Assembly (NCBI RefSeq): GCF_000471905.2
Contig: NW_006499583.1
Location: 534,098-598,097, forward strand
Source: Amborella trichopoda
Taxonomy: Eukaryota; Streptophyta; Magnoliopsida; Amborellales; Amborellaceae
Reading direction: 5' to 3'
Length of the DNA: 64,000 bases
Of this stretch, positions 32,591-43,426 are shown in pieces. Under the pieces are notes generated by a model, which saw only the letters and a list, made by a program, of their open reading frames with translations, searched no databases and was not told the origin of the DNA. The position numbers and the translations under genes were made by a program. Positions within the stretch are counted from its first letter, which is position 1, and each line of letters starts with the position of its first letter.

Positions 32591-33388
32591 GAATTAAAGA
32601 GAGACACTATCTCAAATTTTATGTTTGATAGTGAAAGTATCATTAAACGTTATAAAGAAAAACTATTTCTAATTTTAGAGAGAGAAACTATCAAAAACAT
32701 TTACAGTGAGAAGTTATCTCAAAGTTTTTATAGATAGAAATTAGTCAGAATTTAAGTTTTAAAGAGAAAACATTTTAATATTTTAGAGAGAGAAATATAT
32801 CAAATTTTAGATAGAGAAGTTTCTAAAAACATTTTAGAGAGAGAAACTATCTCAAAATTTATTGGGAGAAACTACTTCAAAAATTTAAGTTTTAGAGAGA
32901 GAGACTTGAAAATTTCTAGAGATAGAAACTAACTCAAATTTAAGTTTTATAAAGAGAGAGTACTTGAAAATTCATAGAGAGATAAACTATCCCAAATTTG
33001 AAGTTTTATAGAGAAAAAGTACCTGAAAATTTTGAGAGAGAAAAAACTATATAAAAATTTTACAGAGAGAAACTCTATCAAAATTTAAGTTTTAGAGAGA
33101 GAAAATATCTTAAAATTTTAAAGAGAAACAATATCAAATTTTAGAGAGAGAAGTACCTAAAAAGATTTAGAGAGAAAACCTGTTTCAAAAATTTTAGAGA
33201 GAGAAACTATTTCAAATTTTAAGTTTAGAGGAGAGAAAATGCTTGAAAATTTTTCGAGAGAGAAACTATCTCAAAATTTTAGATGGAGAAATTATCTTCA
33301 ATTTTAAGTTTTATAAAGACAAAGTACCTGAAAATTCTTAAGAGGAAAACTATCTCAATTTTTAAATTTTATAGTGAGAAAGTGGCAC
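32590..33388. repeat. AGAGAGAAACTATC minisatellite, block 2
   Basis: Tens of degenerate head-to-tail units, each containing AGAGAGAAA followed by CTATCTCAAA or CTACTTGAAA and an A/T-rich spacer AATTTTAAGTTTT. Units vary from about 24 to 36 bp. Gypsy-1 begins where the block stops at about 33390, and the array resumes at 36113, so the two blocks were one array. Confidence 0.88.
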
Positions 33389-33392
33389 ATAC

Positions 33393-33905
33393 TGAGGAGA
33401 GTTCTTCTTGTTCTTCGATGTACCTAGACGTACCTATCTTGCTAATGCAGCATAAAACTTCTTGTTCTTTGACGTACCTATCTTGTTAATGCAGCAGAAA
33501 ACAAAAACAACGACATTCCTATCTTGCTAATGCAGTAGAAAACAAGAACAGTGACCTATCTATCTTGCTAATGCAGCAACAAGAACTACTAATGAGTAGT
33601 GAGTAAAATAGGTTTAATGAAGGAAACCTGACCTTGTGTTGGTTGGAGTTCAAAAGCATTCCCTCGCGAAATGTTACTTCTTATTAAATACTCAAGTCAA
33701 GGTGATTACAAGAAAATAACTAAAGCCAAAAGATCAGCTTCTACTAGCTACTCATGTAATCCATAGCCAAAAGATCAAATCTACCCAAAGACTTGGTCTA
33801 CCCGATATATATGACTTTATTAACTACTCCTGCATGCGAGATATACATACTCATGCCTACCTTATTTACCTACACATAACATGACTTATTTACCTACACG
33901 TAACA
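33393..33905 (-). repeat. Gypsy-1 3' LTR
   Basis: Shares GAGGAGAGTTCTT, CTACCCAAAGACTTG, GACTTTATTAACTACTCCT and the CACGTAACA end with the right LTR. Its left part holds about four tandem copies of ACCTATCTTGCTAATGCAGC absent or single in the partner. Confidence 0.8.
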
Positions 33906-33917
33906 TCTCCTCACTCC

Positions 33918-34900
33918 TTAAAATTCGATCTTGTCCTCAAGACCAAAATCTGGAAATTGCTGGTCTATTGCAACGATATTACCTTCTTCTTCATAAGAGG
34001 CCTCAATTAAAAACAACTTCTCATATCGATGTACCGACACAAATTTCTCGTTACAATTATACAACAACCTTTTTGCACGTCTCTCTTGCAATTCAGCAGG
34101 TGTCATCCGCCGAACTGGAAGCGTATGACCGATGTTGGTTGCCTCCTTGCTGCTTGTGATGGACGGGCCTCGTACAAACAAGCAAGTCTGATAGCTGTTG
34201 ATAAGGTCGTAGGGCGCCCTGTTAACATGTCTGCCTTGATGTTGTCCCTTAATCCGCTGATGAGGCGGTTAGGAGGAAGATACCCCACCTTAGTGAGCAG
34301 CCTTTCAAATTGAGTTTGGTAGTCTCGAACAGTTCCAATTTGTTGCAACTTAGCTAAGTTGCCAAAGAAATCTTGGAATTGGGTGGGATCGTACTTGACG
34401 TGCAACCTGTCACAAAACGTCTGTTAAGTCATTTCGCCTCCTTCTTATTTGAATAGTTGGCACCACAGTTGAGCGTCACCCTCCAAATGAAAAAACGCAA
34501 TAGCCACACGTTCTTCCTCTGGTGTTTGATGGAACTGGAAAAAGTTCTTCCTCTGGTGTTGATGGAACTGGAAAAATGATGGAACTGGAAAAATGGCTCT
34601 ACTCTGCAAGTCCAACTCGTCGTGTCTTCTTCACCATTAAAGAGGGGAAAATCGAGTTTGACAAGCTTTGAAGGGAATGACTGCTCGATCCATTTTGACG
34701 ATTTCCATTAGTATTCCCAAGCCGTACTTCATGGTTCTGGAGTGGAGCCCTTGAGTTCTCATCTACTTCAGGTTCAATATTAGCTGAATGTGAACCAAGC
34801 TTTTCGAATAGCTCGTTAAGCTTGTCCATTATATGTTGTTGTCCAACATTGAGAGAGCTCAAATCATCTTCCAGCTTCTCCACTTGCTGATCCATACCTT
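33918..34900 (-). pseudogene. Gypsy-1 gag (broken)
   Basis: The N-terminal piece (34895-34599) starts MDQQVEKLEDDLSSLNVGQQ with a helical, coiled-coil-like stretch. The core piece (34405-34103) has YDPTQFQDFFGNLAKLQQIG, VRDYQTQFERLLTKVGYLPP and LISGLRDNIKADMLTGRPTT, the retrotransposon gag domain of chromovirus-like gypsy elements. The last piece (34181-33918) has RRMTPAELQERRAKRLLYNC followed by a degenerate zinc knuckle: the first Cys is Leu and the last is Tyr, so metal binding is probably lost. It then passes abruptly to GLEDKIEF, which resembles the pol terminus. Gag would package element RNA. Frameshifts near 34410-34600 and 34100 break the frame. Confidence 0.8.
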
Positions 34901-34925
34901 TGCTCCATTACCACAATGAACGTAC

Positions 34926-36109
34926 TGAGGAGAGTTCTTGTTCTTTGATGTACCTATCTTTCTAATGCAACAGAAAAGAGTAAAATAAGTTTAATGGTGA
35001 CCTCGTTAACATATACGTGTTGGTTGGGTTCAAAAGATTCCTCTCGAAAAATTACTTCTCATTAAATACTCAAGCTATGTTGATTATAAGAAAATAGCTA
35101 CTTCTCATTAAATACTCAAGCTACGTTGATTACAAAAAAATAGCCACGTTGATTACAAGAAAATAGTCAAAAGATCAACTTCTACTCACTGTAATCTACC
35201 CGATAAACCCAAAAAAATAGCCAAAATATCAACTTCTATTAACTACTCATGTAAATCTACCCAAAGACTACATCAACCCGATATACACGACTTTATTAAC
35301 TACTCCTACAACTACTTAAATCTACCCAAACACTTAGGGGCCATTTAGGTACCCGAAAATCTATTATGTCACAATAGATTACAAGGAAATATGACATTTC
35401 CACTCTTTGGGTACACTTAATCGTAAGGAAATGGAAAGAGATTGAAAAATCTATTACGAGTGATGGGTAATTTTGGAAAATCTTTCGCTTGCGTTTTTAC
35501 CTACCTTATCTTTCATTAAAAAAAATATTCTAAGCCCTCCCTCTTCATAATAACTAGGTGATCCTCCTTTTTAAGCTCGTCCCTTTTATCTGAAGGCATC
35601 AGCTGTCATATAAAAACAAAAATAATAATAAAAAAAATCAGTAATTAATGATAAATTACACAACACAATCATAATAAAAAATTTCACACAACATAATGTG
35701 ATCCCTCCCTTTTTAAGCTCGTCCCCTCCTCTGAAGGCATTAGTGCCATATAAAAACAAAAAAAAAAATAAAAATTAGTAATCAATCATAAATTACACAA
35801 CACAAACAGTAAAATCCATTTACAGGTAATTTATTACGCCAGTAATATATTTTACAAACAATATATTTCTAGGTATCCAAATGGCAAATAATGTATTACG
35901 CAGTAATGTATTACATGACTTTATTAACTACTCCTACACGACTCAGCATGAGATATACATATATGTAAATCAACCCAAAGACTTGATCAACCCGACGACT
36001 CTGCATAAGATATAAATACCGATGCCTTTCTTATTTATCACGCTTATCATTAAAGCAGATGAGCTACATGTTAGGCACGTAACAAAAGTACCATGTTGGA
36101 CACGTAACA
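34926..36109 (-). repeat. Gypsy-1 5' LTR, enlarged by an inserted MITE
   Basis: About twice as long as its partner because of a roughly 0.55-kb insertion (35338-35890). Other enlargements are a triplication around TTGATTACAAGAAAATAG (35070-35165) and a 25-bp terminal duplication around CACGTAACAAAAG (36076 and 36101). Confidence 0.75.
35338..35890. mobile_element. Candidate MITE inside the Gypsy-1 5' LTR
   Basis: The left end reads GGGGCCATTTAGGTACCCGA; the reverse complement of the right end reads GCCATTTGGATACCTAGAAA, giving short imperfect inverted ends. The partner LTR lacks this segment. Inside is a tandem duplication of about 140 bp (CTTTTTAAGCTCGTCCC at about 35567 and 35708, each followed by CATATAAAAACAAA and AAATTACACAACACAA). 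No ORF. Superfamily and target duplication are unclear. Confidence 0.55.
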
Positions 36110-36112
36110 AAA

Positions 36113-37570
36113 GAACTTAAAATTTTTTAGAGAGAGAAACTATTTCAATTTTTTTAGAGAGACGTTATCTTAAATTTTAAGTCTTAGAGAGAGAAACTAC
36201 ATTAAATTTTAAATTTTAGAGAGAGAAAATACTTAAAATTTTTTTAAGAGAGAAACTATCTCAAAATATTTAGAGAGAGAAACTATCTTAATTTTACGTT
36301 TTTGATAGATAAACTATCCCAAAAATTTTCAAAAATTTTTTCAAGAGAGAAACTATCACATATTTTAAGTTTTAGATAGAGAAACTATCTTGAAATTTTT
36401 AAAGAGATAAACTATCTCAAATTTTAAATTTAAGAAAAAAAAAGTACTTGAAAATATTTACAGAAAAACTATCATAAAATTTTTAAATAGTGAAACTATC
36501 TCAATTTTTTTTAAAAGTGAACCTATCTAAAATTTTAAGCCTTGGAGAGAGAAACTACCTCTAAATTTTTAAAGAGAAACTATCTCAAAATATTTAGAGA
36601 GTAAATTTTATCAAATTTAAGTTTTAGAGAGAAATTACCAAAAACTTTTAGAGAGAGAAACTATCTCAAACTTTAAATTTTAGAGTGAGTATTTGACATT
36701 TTTATGGAGAAAAATTATCTCCAAATTTTATAGAGAAACTACATTGAATTCTAAATTTTATAGAGAGATAGTATCTTAAAATTTTAAAGAAAGAGAAAAA
36801 CTACATTAAATTTTAGAAAGAGAAACTACCTAAATTTTTTTAAAGAGAAACTAAAATTTTAAGTTTTAGAGCAAGAAAATACCTTAAAATTTTAAAGAGA
36901 GAAACTATATCAAAATTTTGAGAGATAACTATCTCAATTTTAGATAGAGCAAGCACCTAAAAATTTTTACAGATAAAATATCTCAAAAATTTTAGAGAGA
37001 GAATCTGTCGCAAGAATTTTAGAGAGAGAAACTATCACAAAATTTATAAAGAGAGAAACTATCTTAAATTTTAGAAAGAGAGAGAGTATTTGAACATTTT
37101 TAGAGAGAGAAACTATATCAAATTTTAAATTTTATAAAGAAAAAGTATCTTAGAATTTTAAAGCGATATAGAAGGGAAAACTATATCAAATTTTAGAGAT
37201 AGAAGCTACTTCAAATTTTTTTTAGAGAGAGAAACTACCTCAAATTTTTTAAAGAGTGAAACTATTTCAAAATTTTTAGAGAGAGATGTTATCTCATATT
37301 GTAAGTTTTAGAAAAAAGTATCTTAAAATGTTTAAGAGGCAATATATAGCAAATTTTAGAGAGAGAAAGTACTTAAAATTTTTAGAGAGAGAAACTATCT
37401 CAAAAATTTTAGAGAGAGAAACTATCTCAAATTTTAAGTTTTAGGGATAAAAAATATTAAAATTTCAGAAAGATAACCTATATCAAATTTTAGAGAGAGA
37501 AACTACTTGAACTTTTTTAGAGAGAAATTATCTCAAAATTTATAGAGAGAAAACTATCTTAAATTTAATA
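36113..37570. repeat. AGAGAGAAACTATC minisatellite, block 3
   Basis: Nearly 1.5 kb of degenerate tandem units with core TTTTAGAGAGAGAAACTATC and TCAAATTTTAAGTTTTAGAG. The best preserved copies are near 37375-37440. This continues the array of block 2 on the far side of Gypsy-1. No coding potential. Confidence 0.9.
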
Positions 37571-37794
37571 AAAAATGACATTATAATGAGTAATACAATA
37601 AAAAATATTTAAGAAAAAAGTAAAAAAAACAAAAAATCCATAAAAATATCATCCGAACAACCAAAATCTATTGGAAAAAGTTTATATAAGGATGCTACCT
37701 TATAATGTAGAACTATGGATGCCCCTAAAAAAACTATCGAAAAAGGTAGTTTTTGATCATCTCGACATCGAGATGTATGACCATGAAAAATAAA

Positions 37795-38060
37795 AAGATT
37801 TAAGTCTCAGAAATAGTGCATTTTACAACATATTATCTATACCGTTCATTTTCAAGATTTTCATATGTTTATAGATCTACTTGATTTTAACCATTTTTGA
37901 AATTTAAAATTTTATAATTAGATATAAAAATAGATTTTGAGATAAACCTAAAAAACATTTTACATCAAAATCATATACCATGATAAAATTTGAAGGTGCA
38001 CCTTACCTCTACACCTACGGATCCATCCGTATGCCAACTGCACCCAAGTCTATTTTATAG
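37795..38060. repeat. Dispersed repeat flanking minisatellite 2, left copy
   Basis: The order AAATAGTGCATTTTACAACA, TTTCAAGATTTTCATATG, ATCTACTTGATTTTAACCAT, TTAAAATTTTATAATTAGAT, TTTGAAGGTGCACCTTACCT and CAACTGCACCC recurs at about 38870-39105. No coding sequence; possibly the end of an unrecognised element. Confidence 0.55.
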
Positions 38061-38320
38061 AAAATACTTTTCTTAAAATATATTTCAAAATAAATAGATT
38101 TTTGCATGTAAGCTTGTTCTATGGATCCAAACGGTTTTGTAATGGAGAGATAATTCTAATAGCTATACACAGTTCAACGGTTATAGAGAGAGTTTTGGTG
38201 GGGGCATTTTTTGTTTTTTGGGCAATTATGGAGGCGTTCTCCATTTGATAAAATCGCGAGAGAGACGATGAAGACATGCAAGAGTTTGGTGCAGAGAGAG
38301 AGTGAGAGTTGGGGAGGCGA

Positions 38321-38845
38321 GAAGAGGTTGTTTGATACCCAAATATCCCTCAAATTGATCATCTCATCTTGATTTCAAAAATTTCACACAAGAGGCTATT
38401 TGATACCCAAATATCCCTCAAATTGATCATCTCATCTCAATTTCAAAAATTTCACATGAGGAAAGGTTGTTTGATACCCTAATATCCCTCGAATTGATCA
38501 TCTCATCTCGATTTCACACGCAAAGAGGTTGTTTGATACCCAAATATCTCTCAAATTGATCATCTCATCTCGATTTCACACGTGAAGAGGTTGTTTGATA
38601 CCACACGAAGAGGTTGTTTGATACCCAAATATCCTCAAAGTGATCATCGAAGAGGTTGTTTGATACCCAAATATCCTCAAATTGATCATCTCAATTTCAC
38701 ACACGAAGAGGTTGTTTGATACCCAAATATCCTCATGTTTGATACCCAAATATCCTCAAATTGATCATCTCGATTTCACACGCGAAGAGGTTTGTTTGAT
38801 ACCCAAATATCCTCAAAGTGATCATCAAGAGGTATGGACAAGAGA
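38321..38845. repeat. Minisatellite 2, unit about 60 bp
   Basis: About ten full or partial head-to-tail copies of GAAGAGGTTGTTTGATACCC, AAATATCCCTCAAATTGATC, ATCTCATCTCGATTTCACACG. Early copies carry an extra CAAAAATTT; later copies lose the CATCTCGATTTC part. The array is clean enough to suggest recent slippage or unequal exchange. Confidence 0.92.
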
Positions 38846-38869
38846 AAAACATGGATTTCAAGTTTTTTG

Positions 38870-39105
38870 GAAATAGTACATTTTGCAACACATTTTAGAC
38901 CGATAGTTTTCAATATTTTCAAGTTTTCATAGATATGCTCGATCTACACTATTTTGATGCTTTAAATTTTATAATTAAAGATGAAAATATATTTTAAGGC
39001 TAACAAAAAGATTTCTAGCATTGAAACCACATTTCTCGACACTATTTGAAGGTGGGCTCTACTTTGATTGTTTAGAACCTCGGTCTTATACAAACTGCAC
39101 CCTTT
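38870..39105. repeat. Dispersed repeat flanking minisatellite 2, right copy
   Basis: Collinear with 37795-38060 in the same orientation, through AAATAGTACATTTTGCAACA to CAAACTGCACCC, with clear divergence. The minisatellite lies between the pair. Confidence 0.55.
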
Positions 39106-39715
39106 TATTTATGGTCATATATTGTGCACTCTATTCATCTTTTTTTATTAGCTAAAGTGGAATTTTTGTTCATATTGTGTACTTTATTTTTTTTATTAGC
39201 TGGCTTTGAAGTCTCAACTCTTTTTCAAAGCTTCCAGACATAATTCCAATCGAAACCCTCAGACTAGAACTCGATTTAGGTTAAGAGTTCCTAATGTATT
39301 ATTGAAGATCTAATATTCCTTAGAAACTCCATTTAGCTTTCAAGGTCCTCATGAATAAAGATTGACAATCCATTGCAAAGAAATCACAAACTTTCAAAAT
39401 GGAGCAAAATAATAACTAGGCTAAGAATTTCAGGATGGGGTACAAAAACTTGGCCGAAATTTATTGATATCTCAAATCCATTGAATGTAATTGTTTTTCC
39501 TCAAAAGTAATGTTTCTAACAAGACAGATCGGTCAAAATTTTGTTTAGTTTTTTAAAACCTGGCAATGTCAATGGGAAATCGTCAATCCGGGCTGGAATT
39601 GGCTAGGGCTTGACTGGTTATCGACAACTATCGGTTTTGGCCCGTTTCCCCTTAAACCCTCCCAAAAAATTTTGTTCTTTACTTTTTTTTCTAGGCTTAG
39701 AGGACAAAATTTGTG
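39106..39715. other. Non-coding spacer without recognised features
   Basis: AT-rich sequence, no frame above 60 codons and no repeat that I can match elsewhere in the window. Confidence 0.5.
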
Positions 39716-40015
39716 TAGAATTCTCTGCGCCCCATAAAGATGTAGGTTCTATATATAATAGTTACGTACTCATCCTTGATTGACTCAAGCCAATATATGA
39801 TTACAACAAATCTGTACATATATGAAAATGATTACCATATGAAGAGATTACAACATATCATGTTAATCCTTATCATGATCGTATCTTTCTAGATCATCAT
39901 CATCATTCTTATTACTTCCCCTCAAACTATTGTCAATATGAAACATGAACAACTTGGTTGCTATCGAACGATGTTGTGAAGTAGGAAAACATTTTGTAAA
40001 AATATTAGCAAGGTG

Positions 40016-40539
40016 TTATGTAGTTGAAACATAATCAAGTATCTCTCCACTTTCAACTTTTTCTCGAATAAAATGATAATCCAATTCAATGTGCTTGATT
40101 CGTGCATGGAGAATTGGATTAAAGGCAAGCCTTATTCCACTCTGGTTATCCCAACGTAGAATTGTATGTTGAATTCTTATACCCAATTGTGATAGAATGT
40201 GGTAGTACCAAGTTATTTCAGCAGCTATAGAAGACATTGCTCAATATTCTGCTTGAACTTGAGCATGAAATAGTTCTTTGCTTTTTACTCTTCCAAGACA
40301 CTAGAGATCCTGCCAAAAAAAATACAAAATACAGATATCGACCTTCTTGTATCGGGATCTCCAACTCAGTCTACATCATAATATGCGATAAGGTTAACTT
40401 GTCTTCCACCAATGGGAAAGAGAAGACCATCACAAAGGGTACCCTTCACATATCTGAGAATCCTTTTAGCTGCTATGAGGTGCACCTTATGAGGATCATG
40501 TATAAATTGACATACTTGATTGACTGCATAGGTGATATG
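40016..40539 (-). pseudogene. Copia-A RT C-terminus and RNase H
   Basis: Reads ITYAVNQVCQFIHDPHKVHL, IAAKRILRYVKGTLCDGLLF, NLIAYYDVD, and, after a shift, EITWYYHILSQLGIRIQHTI and ARIKHIELDYHFIREKVESG. These are the conserved C-terminal landmarks of Ty1/copia polyproteins. RNase H would degrade the RNA strand during replication. The part between about 40366 and 40240, including the DWAG catalytic motif, is frameshifted. Confidence 0.88.
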
Positions 40540-40681
40540 TGTTAGATTTAGAGAAGATGCAGAGCTCAAGAACAGTCTAGAGGGAGAAACTATCTTGATC
40601 AATTCTCATTGACAAAGAATGAAACCATAAAAGATTTATATACAAATACATATTTACTACATTAACCACATTATTCCTACA
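40540..40681 (-). repeat. Copia-B 3' LTR
   Basis: TGTTAGATTTAGAGAAGATG at its plus-strand start matches 54062 onward; the two stay collinear to the CCACATTATTCCTA region. In minus orientation it carries a TATA-like TATATAAATC. The polypurine tract (GGGGGGAATAATAAAA) lies 40-50 bp further on, at about 40723-40738, so the true LTR may extend to 40722, and the 5' LTR may then be shortened. Flanked by ATATG at 40535-40539. Confidence 0.82.
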
Positions 40682-40739
40682 CAAGTATACAATGACAATA
40701 AAAGACAACTGAAAATTATACATTTTATTATTCCCCCCT

Positions 40740-42224
40740 TAAAGCTGATGCGGACACGAGGAAAGCATTAGCTTATCCACTAGAAAATCATGGTGGCTTC
40801 GAGGAATATATTTGGTAAAAATATCAGGCGTTTGTGTAGTAGAATCAACATAAGGGAGAGATAATGTATCATCAAGATAACGATCACAAACATAATAGCA
40901 ATCTACGTTAATATGCTTTGTTCGCTCATGAAAAATTTGATTAGATGCAATCTTAATTGCACTTTGGTTATCTACATATAAAGGTGTGGGATTTGAAATA
41001 GAGATACCAAAGTCATTGAGAGGAGCACAAACCTAAACAATCTCATTAGCAACAGAGGACATAACACGATACTCTGCTTCAATGCTTGACTTGGAAACAA
41101 TGTCCTATTTCTTGCTCTTCCATGAAATTAATGATGGCCCAAAAACACATAATATCTTGTAGTAGAATGGCAAGTGTCTAGATCACCTGCCCAATATGCA
41201 TCTGCATATGCACGAAGATCGAAAGAGGATGTGGAATCAAAGAATAATCCACGAATGGAAGTACCTCTAACATAGCATAAAATTCGATGAACTGTTGATA
41301 TATGTGGTCATCGAGGATCTGAAACAAATTGGCTCACAACATGGACAACATATGCAATATTTAGGCGAGTCATAATAAGATAGATGAGGGAGCCAACTAG
41401 TTTGCGATACATCGTAGGCTGAAGAAGAGGATCTCCAACATGTGTAGAAAGTTTAACATTGAGTTCCATGGGCGTACCAACAACCTTCACATCATTCAAG
41501 CGGGCACTGGAAACAAGATCAAGTGCATACTTCTGTTGATGAATGTAAATGCCACGTTTAGAGAGAGAGATCTTAAGGCCAAGAAAATAAGATACTTCCC
41601 TAAGATCCTTCATTTGAAATTCTTCTTGCAATCGTAGCTTCACATCCTTGATGGAAGTTAAATCATTGCCAGATATAAGAATATCATCAACATATAATAA
41701 AATAATGCAAATTCCATGTTTTATGGTACGAATAAACATAGAGTGATTATGATTACTTCGAGTGAAGCCAGTTGCAAGAATGATAGCCTAAAAACACTCA
41801 AACCACGCACGTGGAGCTTGTTTGAGACCATAAATTGTTTTACGAAGTCAACAAACCAAATGACTTATCTTGAGAGACAAACCCAGGTAGTTGACGCATG
41901 TAAGCTTCCTCTTGAAGTTTGCCATTAAGGAATGCATTTTTGACATCCATATGCCATATGGGCCACTCACAAATAGATGTTAGTGCAATAAAAGTGCGAA
42001 TAGTTATTATCATAGTAAATGGAGCAAAAGTTTCTTCATAATTGATGCCATGCTCTTGGGCATAACCCTAAGCAACTAATCGGGCCTTGTGCTGATCAAG
42101 AGTGTCATCAGCTCGTAACTTGACTTTATAAACCCATTTACTACTAATGGCATGCTTTTCTGAGGGCAATGGGACCACATTCTAAGTGTGATTTGCCTAT
42201 AAAGCTGCAAATTCCTCATTCATA
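40740..42224 (-). pseudogene. Copia-B reverse transcriptase and RNase H
   Basis: Upstream pieces give AMNEEFAALQANHT (about 42220-42180), WVYKVKLRADDTLDQHKARL (about 42135-42075) and HMDVKNAFLNGKLQEEAYMR (about 41955-41895). The main 143-codon frame (41739-41308) has ICIILLYVDDILISGNDLTS with an intact YVDD box, LREVSYFLGLKISLSKRGIY and MYRKLVGSLIYLIMTRLNIA. RNase H follows in broken frames to about 40745. RT copies the element RNA inside virus-like particles. Stops at about 42070 and elsewhere inactivate it. Confidence 0.9.
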
Positions 42225-42229
42225 GCTAT

Positions 42230-43426
42230 TGTTTATGATGAAAATCTGACAGATCTTTCGATGAAGATCTCTCGAATTTTAACACCTTAAACTAATAAAA
42301 TAGATGTAAATAAAGTGGTAGAGAAAGTGGGACTGAGCGAATTCAGATCTGAGGCCAAATCTTCCCGAAGACGAGCAAATCTACTCTTAGATCTGTGGCA
42401 GAGCCAGCATGATCTGAAGCATTAAAATACGATTTTAAGATAAAGTTAACAGATCAAAATAAATAAACACATAAATAAAACAATAAAAGAATAAAAAAGA
42501 GAGAGGAAGAAATAATACCAAACCGGGCTGGATGGCCCGGGGTTCGAGGGTTCGTCCATATCAAAATCGGTCCTTTTTGAAACTATGATTCGGATATTGA
42601 CCAGTGGATCTCTACTATAAAAGGGTTAGATCTAGGGTTGTTGTGCCCTAAGTCTAGTTTTGATTTAGGGTTGTTGTGTTATAGGTATAAGTTTTCTCAA
42701 GCTTGGGGGTTAGAGTCTCAGAAGGTTAAGGTTTCTGTCTTTCTGAAGCTCTAAGGTTTCAATCTCTATCTGTTTCTCTCAGGTCTAAAGGAGAATTTCC
42801 TTAATTTTCTAAGGGTTTTGTGATCTTTAGAGGTTGAATATGAATTATTAAATTTTCTCTAATTTTTTGGGATTTATCCTAAATTTTTAGGAAATTTTTA
42901 ACGATTTTGTTTCTATTTTTGGTATTTTTGGGTAATTTCCTAATTTCGAGAATTTCTGAGGTGTTTTTTTTTGTCTCTTTTTCTCTCTCCTTTTGAGTTA
43001 GGGAGAGGGGGTATTTATAAGATTTAATTGGTGATTTTTCCTAAATGTTTTGGAGTTTTTTTCAAATTTTTTTGAATTTATCTTGAAGTTTCAACCTTAT
43101 CTAATTAAAGAAAACGCATTTACTACATCATCATATGCGTTGACTGCGTCCTCAGCTCGCATCTAAGCCTGTCGAGCCCATTACAGCTGGGCCTGGGGCC
43201 CCGAAAGTTGGGTCTCACAGGGACTAAATTGTTATTTACTATATCGTTTTATCCGTATGTCCGATTCACGCGATTCGTAGATCGTTGGAAAACTCTTGGG
43301 CTCTACTTCAAATTGGGATAGGATTTAGGTAATTTTGGGGTAATTAAAATGGGTATACTAGGATAATGTGGTCCTAAAGGTTTAAAAAACCATAGAATTT
43401 GCCAGATTTAAAATAAGCTGTCTATA
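42230..43426 (-). repeat. Gypsy-2 3' LTR (full-length, about 1.2 kb)
   Basis: In minus orientation it starts TATAGACAGCTTATTTTAAA (a decayed TGTAGACACCCC start) after a purine tract AAAGAGGGG and ends CATAAACA at 42230. A TATA-like TTATAAATACCCCCTCTC lies near 43005-43022. The segment 43012-43426 aligns with the truncated partner at 48061-48479. Confidence 0.82.

Larger units (their letters stand above)
33393..36109 (-). mobile_element. Gypsy-1: Ty3/gypsy element retaining gag but almost no pol
   Basis: Two related LTRs (33393-33905 and 34926-36084 or 36109) flank a 1-kb body. In minus orientation each LTR begins TGTTACGTG or TGTTACGTGCC and ends CTCTCCTCA. A primer-binding-like TGGTAATGGAGC (about 34914-34903) follows the 5' LTR, and a purine-rich AAGGAGTGAGGAGA precedes the 3' LTR. 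The body encodes only gag (34895-33918) ending in a few codons like the end of pol, so protease, RT, RNase H and integrase are missing. The LTRs differ by many substitutions and indels, so insertion is old. No convincing target duplication was found. It interrupts the AGAGAGAAACTATC minisatellite. Confidence 0.82.

Noticed and set aside
31420-37570. A CRISPR-like array
   Set aside because: The repeated units are degenerate, without conserved repeats alternating with unique spacers, and the genome is a plant.
38682-38876. Plus-strand frame of 64 codons with repeated FDTQISSCLIPKYPQ-like words
   Set aside because: By-product of the 60-bp minisatellite.
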